From Gracilaria vermiculophylla (Eukaryota; Rhodophyta; Florideophyceae; Gracilariales; Gracilariaceae): DNA of 64,000 bases. The notes beneath the pieces were generated by a model, which saw only the letters and a list, made by a program, of their open reading frames with translations, did no database searches and had not been told where the DNA came from. Shown in pieces: positions 56,969-64,000 of the stretch (the stretch's first letter is position 1; every line of letters starts with the position of its first letter). The translations under genes and the position numbers were made by a program. The stretch spans positions 1,020,008 to 1,084,007 of the forward strand of contig JAHNZQ020000016.1 in assembly GCA_019155205.2 (NCBI GenBank). The letters run 5' to 3'.

Positions 56969-59043
56969 AAGAACACATGCCCAGCATAAGGAATTCACAG
57001 TTTGGAGGGAACACGGCAGCTCGCGCTCACAAAACCATCGGAATGAAACCTTCCGAATCGCATGTATGTAGATATGCAAAGGGTTGACCAAGAGTTATAT
57101 GTCGCCAGTTCTACGACATTTTGGGTATACAGGGTAGGAGGTTGGCTTTTTTTTAGGTGCGCACGTCACTAAGTTGGCCTGGAGACGTGAGAAGCGTCTG
57201 ACGTGTGCCCTGAGCGAAGTCTTAGCGGTGTGTAGGAAAGAATGGTGACAGGCGTCGACAACGTTGGGTAGCACTGCGGCAGTTCAGTCTCGGAAGACCG
57301 AAATTCCTCCCGAACTCGGCTGTACCAAACTTATCGGCCCAATCAGACGAAAACTTTTTGTTGCTTTTTACTCGACTAACAACTTGCCTTTTTGTGTTAC
57401 ACTAGCTACCCCATTATGAGATTCTTACGGTGAGACAGGTCACGGTTACTGATACAAACAAGCCTCATCCCCATCAGTGATGCCGAAGCTACTGGGTCCT
57501 TCCACATTCGTATGGGTGCTCTCGAGCTTCGTTTCGGATGCGGCTCTGAATGTCTAAGCTAGGAACGACTTTCTCTCACCATCATGTCCCGGGCGTTAAT
57601 GAGCCTCAGTTCATGTCTGCGAATATTTTGTTCTCTAAGAATGAGCTCAAATTACGTAACGAATCTCGATGCACCTATTTAGCATATTTGGTAACAAATG
57701 TATTGAAGCAGAACAAAACTCACACTCTTCGATTGTCAGCGGTATCTACTTGAGTCCAATGCAATCTCAACCCATTCTTAACCTCTAAATCTCACTCTTG
57801 ACGACAGTTTCAAACGGCTTTCGCCTGTGGGTAACTGAGCCATTGTCAAAGATAATGATCTCATTTCTTAGCCTCCCCCTAACCCAGCGTTTGATGTCTG
57901 CCGTCACGCTGAACAGTGTTTTCGCTGTAGAAAACGAAGGGTTGGAGACATCGAGTTGTTAAGATTTCCAGCTGCTGATTAAGACACTGGCCGGAAGTCG
58001 AGCGTGGTGGCGGTCTAGATAAATGGAACGAATTAAATGCGAGGCTTGCCACGAAAAGGAAAGTAGACCTTCGGAGCCCGTCTGTGTTGCTTTCATCCTT
58101 CTTGATTCGGATACTCCTAGACTCCACACTTTTGAAAACTTCTATAGGCTAAGCGCATGCATTTTCGTGGCCCACGCAATTCATCGTCTGCGGATTCCCT
58201 TCAACGGCATGGAAGATGATGTGCACCACTTATTTTCTTTTTCTTCGGCTGCAACACTTTGATAGCCACTCGCTGACACTAGCAAAGTACATACTGCCAA
58301 CAAAAGGCTTGTAGAAAGAAATGGTTTTCGAGTTCGCAGCAATGTGCTAGGAAATGCCCCTTATTTCTCTCTTCCACGACGTTTCTATGACCAAGGCCGA
58401 TGTTGTTTAAGCTATATTTTCAGGTTCTGATTAACTTCAATGTATGACAACTGCGGATGGGAACGATTATTGACATTGCGCGGCTAAACGACATTGCTGG
58501 GGTTTTTTGTCGGACGTCATCTATGAGTGTCTAGGCTTCGCAGTCCAACTAGATATCTTACGGGATATCGTATCGAAGACAAAGCTCCTTCCCATGCCGT
58601 AGTCTCGAAAATACACCATGCTGATGTACCTTACCTTATTTACAAACGGTGCGCAACATTCTATTGTGATTATCTTCAGACAGAAATTAATTTCTTTTAG
58701 ACATTTCTCGACCTTTTGTTCGCGAAGCATTATGGTTTTCCAGCGACCGCACGTAATTGGTTCAAACGGGGCACCTTGACTAATGAGTATCCCAGCTGTG
58801 TAACCGTGGTCTTCTTGCTGCGAATCAGGCTAATAACCCATTCTTCTCATACGTTCTTTTCACCTCGTTCCCACCCCTGAACTCCCATGTACATATATAT
58901 ATCGCGCATGTTAACGTTGCCCTTAACGTTCTCTGGGTGACAGATAATCGGTGATAAAGCCTATACACTCAGAATACCTTCGAACATTGCACCGACTTCT
59001 CGTGCAACCTAATCTCCCATTCTCTCGAATCGAAATTGAACTC
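56969..59043. other. Spacer upstream of the 721-aa nuclear protein, no gene found
   Basis: 2.07 kb, AT-rich. Small open frames (up to 82 codons; e.g. 58023-58262, starting MERIKCEACHEKESRP) have no recognised family. The segment 57373-57430 has a ctaac-type site and a tag that could be a short exon, but no coding continuation was found. The promoter of the next gene presumably lies in 58750-59040, where a short tatatata run occurs at about 58894. Confidence 0.4.
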
Positions 59044-61209
59044 ATGTCGGACAAGCCGCTGCGAAGGGTCCTCTTTTCCAGTCCAAGGATACCAGGACGG
59101 TTCCAAACAATGAAAACAATCATGAAACCGAAAGAAGAAGTGCGTTCTGTGAATCCCGTAGCGACTCCTACATTAGGAACGAAGAAGCGAAAGCGACTAA
59201 GTCCATTTCCAACTACTCCGTTAAGAGACATCTACGATTCTTCCCCTACCCCACTTCCGATTGCAGCTGCAGCAGCAGCTGCTGCCGCCGCGAAACGCGC
59301 TAGTGGTACAGATGAGCCCGCGACCGTCGCAAAGATAGTGAAAGCCGCAGGAAATATCCTACACAAGCGGTTTACTGACGAGTGCGAAGAACGAAAGGAA
59401 GAATCAGTGCCTCGTAAGACTGTAACCTTCGCTGAGCCAATTCAGGTCAGTGGGAACGAGAATTCTTTGGTAGATGAGGATGCCATTGAGCCACTGTGCA
59501 GAAAGGGCCAAGAAGAAAATGGTGAAGACTCGTCAAAACCAATGGAACGTATATCAGCGATGGATTCTGATGCGAATGACGAAGCCATGGTCTTGAACGA
59601 AAATCATAACCGCTCATTTTCTTCTGGTATGCATCAGTGTTCTTCTGCTGAACACACGCCACGTAGCGGTTCCAGAATGGCGCAACTCCAGCATATTCCG
59701 TCTGTGTTAAGCAGTGTGAAAGGCCGGCAAATAGATATGGAACGTGAGCTTGTTGTAAATAGCAAGAAAAAAAGTCTGGAACGTGATGAAATGGAAAACA
59801 ATGAATACATAAGCTTGCATCCTCACGTTCGATCAATTAGTGACGGGGAAGAGGCAAGAATGGCCTCATTTACGGGTGAGAAGGAACGTCATGGGAACAC
59901 AGCTTTTGATTCCGACGCAATTGAAAAGGAGCCTTCAAGCCAAATACCAGACTCAAATAGCACACCGCGTACCAAGCGAAGGCGAACTGAATCAAAGCTT
60001 GGAGTCAAAGCAAATACATCTGACACAGAACCCTGTTCGAAAGAATTATCTCAGCCTGTATTGAAGGAGGAGAATTTTAAGAGTCCTGGACCGACTGAGT
60101 CGCCTACGAGTGAGTCAAACAGTTCCAGACGGAGCTTTAGGCGTTCAAACAGGAAATCGCGGCTTTCAGAAGTTCTAAAGCTTCAAAAATCGCTGGAGAC
60201 AGCATACTGGACAGATTCGAGACTGGTTCAACGACAAAATCAAGCTATAATCATTTCTGATGGCGAGATGGAAAAGAATCCTGATCAAAGTAGATCCATA
60301 ATGCCTGGGAAGACGGTCGCCGCTTCAATAAGCAAAGAACGTGACAAATCCCGCTCAAAGACGGAACCAGTATTGAATACACCCGACCCAATGGAAAAAT
60401 ATGACAAGAGGCGGCGTTTAGCTAAATCCTCAAAGTCTCTTTCCGTCCTAAATAGAGGCAGCCCTTGCTCTCCATGTGTTGCTCTTCGAACTAGATCGAA
60501 CACTGCCAGAAACACGAAGACGACGCTTCAGAGTAAACCAGGGGCCGTCTCCCGGGTTTTACGTCACCAGTCAAGGTCGCATGAGCAATCGGATGGAGAA
60601 TCTAGCAAGATTCGTGGTCAAGGGAAACATACGAAGACCGTTGATGTTCTAAATGAAGTTGATCAGGAGATGAGGGCGGCGAAAACGCCGAAGAGCTCCA
60701 AACGCAAAGCCAGACCACCGAAAAGGCTACAAGCTCAATTCGTTTCTGAAGGTACTGAAGAGCTAGATCTTATTGGAAACACATGTACGGAAAACGTATC
60801 AAGTGGCCCCAAGGAGGCCCCCTTAAATGTTCCATGGGCGACAAAGTTGTCGAGAAATGTCGACAACATTGACAGCAATACAATGAAAGAAGATCTGTCC
60901 AAAGGTGGCGAGGACAATCTACTCCAAGACTTAGTCAAAGTTAGGTTGAGCAAAGGATCATGGGAAAGTTTCAAAGAGGGTTGGGCCGTGCACAATGGTA
61001 TCACCAGCTGCGGAATTTCTGGAATCAAATCTACCTCTGTGGGTCAGTATGTCTTGAGCCCCTTTGGCTGTGAAGGTTTGATATCTGCGTTTCAGTCGGA
61101 GCTCGGGCTGGGAAGTACGGTAATTCCTAAACTTTTAGTAGATAGAAATGACGAGGAAATAGAAGAGGGAAACGAGCAAACCCGCAAACGAGCACATCCA
61201 AAACCATAA
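59044..61209 (+). CDS. Large basic disordered protein, probably nuclear, unknown function
   Basis: 721 aa from ATG at 59044 (MSDKPLRRVLFSSPRIPGRF), single exon; the frame opens at 58951 without an earlier ATG. I do not recognise a family. What can be seen: clusters of basic residues (TKKRKRLSPFP, TKRRRTESKLG, SKRKARPPKRL) like nuclear signals, an 11-Ala run at about residues 73-83, many Ser-Pro sites, and a PRKTVTFAEP motif near residue 140 that resembles a PP1-docking KVxF-type motif (KTVTF). A segment RRSNRKSRLSEVL then AYWTDSR at about 385-415 faintly recalls the CENP-C motif, but spacing is wrong. The only folded-looking part is the last ~90 residues (KGSWESFKEGWAVHNGITSC, YVLSPFGCEGLISAF). 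Confidence 0.75.
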   Translation: MSDKPLRRVLFSSPRIPGRFQTMKTIMKPKEEVRSVNPVATPTLGTKKRKRLSPFPTTPLRDIYDSSPTPLPIAAAAAAAAAAKRASGTDEPATVAKIVKAAGNILHKRFTDECEERKEESVPRKTVTFAEPIQVSGNENSLVDEDAIEPLCRKGQEENGEDSSKPMERISAMDSDANDEAMVLNENHNRSFSSGMHQCSSAEHTPRSGSRMAQLQHIPSVLSSVKGRQIDMERELVVNSKKKSLERDEMENNEYISLHPHVRSISDGEEARMASFTGEKERHGNTAFDSDAIEKEPSSQIPDSNSTPRTKRRRTESKLGVKANTSDTEPCSKELSQPVLKEENFKSPGPTESPTSESNSSRRSFRRSNRKSRLSEVLKLQKSLETAYWTDSRLVQRQNQAIIISDGEMEKNPDQSRSIMPGKTVAASISKERDKSRSKTEPVLNTPDPMEKYDKRRRLAKSSKSLSVLNRGSPCSPCVALRTRSNTARNTKTTLQSKPGAVSRVLRHQSRSHEQSDGESSKIRGQGKHTKTVDVLNEVDQEMRAAKTPKSSKRKARPPKRLQAQFVSEGTEELDLIGNTCTENVSSGPKEAPLNVPWATKLSRNVDNIDSNTMKEDLSKGGEDNLLQDLVKVRLSKGSWESFKEGWAVHNGITSCGISGIKSTSVGQYVLSPFGCEGLISAFQSELGLGSTVIPKLLVDRNDEEIEEGNEQTRKRAHPKP

Positions 61210-61296
61210 AGCGAGTGCTTTACCGTCAATACAAACCAGTGATTGCTTCTTAGCAGCATTGCACTGATTCGGAAACAACCAGCATGAACTCGGGCT

Positions 61297-61588
61297 TTAT
61301 TCCTTTGGCTGCCGTCCTGACTCCTTCATGATGTCGGCAAGTTTCTGTTGAGCGGCAGCGGCTTCTTGAGCTCTCTCCTCAGTTTCCTTCGTGTTGACTG
61401 CATTCTGTTTGACTAATCCCACTGGTTTCTTTGGAGGACCAGCGGCCATTTTGGCAGCAAGATCGTTAAGGAATTTGGAATTATCGGGGCTTTGCATCGA
61501 GGAGCAAACAAGTCAGCCAAGCTGGTTTTGCCCGGTTCTCGACGAAAGCAGTAGCTGTACTGGAGAGATTGGAATAAACTTACTTCAT
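61297..61588 (-). CDS. Small Ala/Lys-rich protein of unknown function, two exons
   Basis: 65 aa. Model: exon 1 is just ATGAA (61588-61584), 94-nt intron (gtaagt to gcaaag, ctgac branch site), exon 2 61489-61297. Sequence: MNPDNSKFLNDLAAKMAAGP, then KKPVGLVKQNAVNTKE, and a helical tail EERAQEAAAAQQKLADIMKE. The alternative is a single exon with ATG at 61497 (66 aa, MQSPDNS). The intron model is preferred because the intron length and branch site match the others in the window. Its K/A-rich helix and Pro-rich linker do not identify a family. It is convergent with the 721-aa gene, 87 bases apart. Confidence 0.5.
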
Positions 61589-61854
61589 TTTTAGGATTGA
61601 ACAAGCAGGGAATGGACTAGAAAATGAAAGTTCTTTCTATCTGAGACGGTTCTTGAAATCAGGAGATAAAGTAGATGTCGGCAACGAGAACTGCCAATAC
61701 GGGAGGGAGGTCAGAGTGAAAAATCAGGTGTCGGGAAGAGTACCGTCGAACGCTTCTGATCATACGCTTTTCAGACGGAATTAAAATAGTTTTAAATCGG
61801 TACCGGCCTGTTCATCCTTGATTGCTCCAAGGAAAGTGTAAAAGTAGACACATG

Positions 61855-63134
61855 TACAGACTGTTTCAAAAACATACGACATGCTGTGAAATCTCAAAAA
61901 AACGAACAAATGTATACTGTACGCCTACAAAAATAAGTTTCAGAAAAAAGTAAAGTCAAAAAAACGTTTCAAAAACATATGATCTCAATAACAGATCTTT
62001 TCTGCGCGACGCTCAATAGTTTATTTTGCATTCTTTTTGCTGCATAACGCTAATGCAGTGTTTCGGCATCGAATTGATGTACTTTTCCATAATTGAAACG
62101 GTAATAGATTTCCAGCAATTTTTAATACAGTTTTTGAGTTCAAAAACTGTCTGAAATTGCCTTCCATGCGCATAAACCATCCTTGCCAGCAATCCCCAAA
62201 TGTTTTCGATTTGGTTCAAATTTGGTGAGCGCGCTGGACACTCTAAAACAGATATCTCAGACTTCTATATCCATTTTTTGATTAAAGATGCAGTGTGTAC
62301 AGGCGCATTATCCTGTTAAAAATTGAAATTTTCTTCATGGAAACATAAACCAAAACGTAGCACATAGTTGTATAGAACTTCTTGATATTTTTCTGCACTC
62401 ATTTTCGTTTCAATGAAGGCAATTTCCGTTAGACCTTTTTTAGAACTGCCCGTCCAGACCATTACAGTGCCTCCACCAGAGTGCCTGGTATAAAATTCAT
62501 GACTTTCCTTACGAAGATCGTGCCAATAATATTTGTAGCAATCTGGTCCGTTCAAATTGAACTTTTTTTCATCAGTAAAAATAAAAGATTTCCAATTTTT
62601 TTTCCAGTAGGCTTCTCTAGCACACCAGTCAATCTTCTTTTGCTTGTGATGGTCTTGAAGAAAGAAAGTTTTCTTCATTTTTTTATATTTGTATAAATTT
62701 GTGTTGTATATCTGTCTCCATATAGTTGATTTAGAAACGTTGAGATTGAGATTTATTCCAAAATGTTTTGCACGATACTTTTTTGCATAATTGTCTTTTA
62801 ATTCCTCTTTTATCTGCTGGGCTGAGCTTCTTACGGCGTCCAGGAAATCGTTTTAGTCCATAAAAAGTCGGATTTTGGAGAAAAGCGGCTATTGTGACCC
62901 TAGAACGCTTCAAGTTTTTTGCGATAGCACTGTTAGAATGTTTATCGGCTTTTATCTTAACGATAAGAAGCTGTTCTTGCTTGGAAAGTGGCGGAACTCG
63001 AGCTATTTTTATTAGAAAGAAGGCGGTGTACATATCTTTTTGAAACGATTCTACATAGACTATGTGCAAAATCTAGCCTACAGTACAGTTTTGGGGCACT
63101 TTTGAGGGGTAATATGTTTTTGAAACGCACTTTA
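61855..63134 (-). mobile_element. Tc1/mariner-type DNA transposon, decayed
   Basis: About 1.28 kb, the normal size of the family. Ends: 61855-61880 (tacagactgtttcaaaaaca) and 63108-63134, whose reverse complement reads taaagtgcgtttcaaaaaca, i.e. imperfect terminal inverted repeats. A second internal copy of gtttcaaaaacata occurs at about 61964, giving the direct-repeat-within-inverted-repeat layout known in some Tc1-like elements. Transposase remains lie between on the minus strand. Base composition is much more AT-rich than the flanking genes. The target TA duplication is not certain. Confidence 0.8.
62013..63069 (-). pseudogene. Broken Tc1-like DD34E transposase
   Basis: Reads 63069 down to 62013. 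N-terminal helix-turn-helix (LSKQEQLLIVKIKADKHSNS, then NLKRSRVTIAAFL, and the GRRKKLSPADKR linker), then a frameshift near 62790-62815 into a segment with FGINLNLNVSKSTIWRQI, FTDEKKFNLNGPD (first catalytic Asp), GGTVMVWTG, QDNAPVHTA (second Asp) and NLNQIENIWG (catalytic Glu). Exactly 34 residues separate the second Asp from the Glu, i.e. DD34E. Besides the frameshift there are two in-frame stops, TAA just before QDNAP and TAG after KKWI. The copy is inactive; both stops could be C-to-T changes in Gln codons. Confidence 0.85.
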
Positions 63135-63530
63135 CCTTACTACAGTGCGTTTCAAAAGTGTAGGACAATGCAAAAGCGCGCCAAAATATGGATTTTTGCC
63201 TACTGTAGCCACCACCCCCATTCGTTAAAACCCTCAAAAACGCGTTTCAAAAGTATAGGACATTTCAAACTCACGCGTGATTATTTCCACAACACGTTGT
63301 TTCCTTTCCTCAAAAAGACATGAAATCTTCTACATTAAAACCTTATTACACAATACTTCAATAAGTACCACAGATCTATACCTTTTGTTCCCATGTTTAT
63401 ATAATTTTCTTTAATATTTACTGGAATATAAACATAAAGTTTTACTGATAGCCTAATAATGCTCAGCTGCAACAATATGCATAACGTTCTGTAAGAATAT
63501 TATCCTGGCTATTTATTTTGAACTAAAACA
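63135..63530. repeat. AT-rich spacer with extra transposon-end-like repeats
   Basis: Two copies of a Tc1-end-like sequence: 63141-63170 (tacagtgcgtttcaaaagtg, then taggacaatg) and 63241-63261 (cgcgtttcaaaagtatagga). They resemble the ends of the neighbouring transposon but face outward, so they may be remnants of another copy. The rest (63300-63530) is AT-rich with no feature. Confidence 0.55.
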
Positions 63531-64000
63531 AGTATACCTCCCAAGGAGAAGACCAGAAGGGTCAGGAGGGTCGTCCGGCTCAACGACCTCTTCGCCAAAG
63601 TGGTGGATTATGACACCGACGGGTTGAATGATCGCTCCACTCTTTACAACACGTCGGTTGCTAAACGACTCACGAAGATCCAGCGCCGCATCGATATTCA
63701 AATGAAGAAGCACTCCTTCTCAGCCAAAATATTTATCTCGGTGTTGAATTTTCTTACGCACTTCCGTTCCGCGTGTAATACAAATGGTGTCCATGAAGGT
63801 GCTTTCGGTTCTACCTCACAGGCCAAGCTCACTCGCTGATGCAGCCGCGCCTCACGGGATAGAGCACCATTGTGGACGATCCTGGAACGGAGATCTTAAC
63901 GACGTACCCAGAGGTAGTCAATTTCCTCCTGAAAGGGTACGCCACGGACAAGGTGATAGCCGATGCTGGTGCTGAGGTCACCTCCTATAGGCAGAACACG
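63531..64000 (+). pseudogene. Retrotransposon gag-like fragment, frameshifted, runs off the window
   Basis: The plus frame from about 63537 reads RLNDLFAKVVDYDTDGLNDR, then RLTKIQRRIDIQMKK and FLTHFRSACNTNGVHEGA, in the style of LTR-retrotransposon gag/capsid proteins (helix with FL-x-F-x3-C-x2-G-x2-EG). After about 63800 the similarity continues in another frame (FYLTGQAHSL), crosses a TAG stop, and goes on as VVNFLLKGYATDKVIADAGA, also gag-like. So at least one frameshift and one stop break it. No LTR or primer-binding site is visible. The assignment is by pattern only. GC-richer than the preceding AT-rich stretch, so an insertion boundary lies near 63530. Confidence 0.5.

Noticed and set aside
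59044..61209. CENP-C assignment for the 721-aa protein
   Set aside because: The RRSNRKSR and YW elements are too far apart for a CENP-C motif and no cupin domain is visible at the C-terminus.
62013..62678. Reassigned stop codons (TAA/TAG read as Gln) in the transposase
   Set aside because: Host genes use TAA, TAG and TGA as normal stops, and the same copy also has a frameshift, so decay is the simpler reading.
1..64000. tRNA, rRNA and spliceosomal snRNA genes
   Set aside because: I looked for T-loop and conserved snRNA sequences by eye and saw none; a covariance-model scan would be needed to be certain.

Overview
The window looks like nuclear DNA of a photosynthetic eukaryote with a primary plastid, most likely a red alga (a glaucophyte is second choice). 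The evidence: spliceosomal introns; eukaryote-only proteins (DIS3, Pol III subunit, ESCRT-II, MOZART1, PEX14, Elongator); a CCR4 deadenylase with the plant-type N-terminal domain; and plastid-targeted proteins whose transit peptides start with an early phenylalanine and have no preceding signal peptide, as expected for red algal or glaucophyte plastids. No rRNA, tRNA, CRISPR or bacterial operon was seen.

Layout. 1-13 kb is very GC-rich: DIS3 (partial), CCR4, RNA polymerase III RPC4, an atypical (probably dead) phosphatase, a protein kinase and a secreted trypsin, all single-exon and full of Ala/Pro/Glu low complexity. 13-23 kb: ELP5, a BtuF-like binding protein, a phosducin-like protein, ribosomal protein eS24, CCDC12/Cwf18, ARL2, a CBM48-SPRY fusion, and a plastid RRM protein. 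23.7-26.4 kb is an AT-rich stretch with no gene found. 26-43 kb: NIPA-like transporter, lumenal FKBP, Tic110-like protein, mitochondrial carrier, riboflavin kinase, ATP sulfurylase, atypical E2F, MOZART1, tubulin cofactor A, and a GlmU-type uridylyltransferase. 44-61.5 kb: PEX14, mitochondrial intermediate peptidase, VPS25, a Sel1-repeat protein, a large LSD1-like amine oxidase, a disordered nuclear protein, and a small two-exon protein. 61.8-64 kb is repeat territory: a decayed Tc1-type DD34E transposon and a broken retrotransposon gag fragment running off the edge.

Several genes only appear once introns are removed by hand: MOZART1, tubulin cofactor A, VPS25, eS24, CCDC12, PEX14 and the phosducin-like gene. 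The 16 introns placed here are mostly 76-98 nt, with GT-AG ends, and 14 of 16 carry CTAAC or CTGAC upstream of the acceptor. The NIPA-like gene can be read with canonical sites only if it contains a 4-nucleotide exon.

Gene order is unusual: 23 of 30 neighbouring pairs are on opposite strands, and 16 consecutive genes from ELP5 to MOZART1 alternate strand without exception, so nearly every gene shares a divergent promoter on one side and a convergent 3' end on the other. Four genes act in tubulin biogenesis or nucleation (phosducin-like, ARL2, MOZART1, tubulin cofactor A), the last two adjacent. The rest are mainly housekeeping genes (RNA decay and transcription, protein import into plastid, mitochondrion and peroxisome, sulfate and flavin metabolism) with no obvious common pathway.
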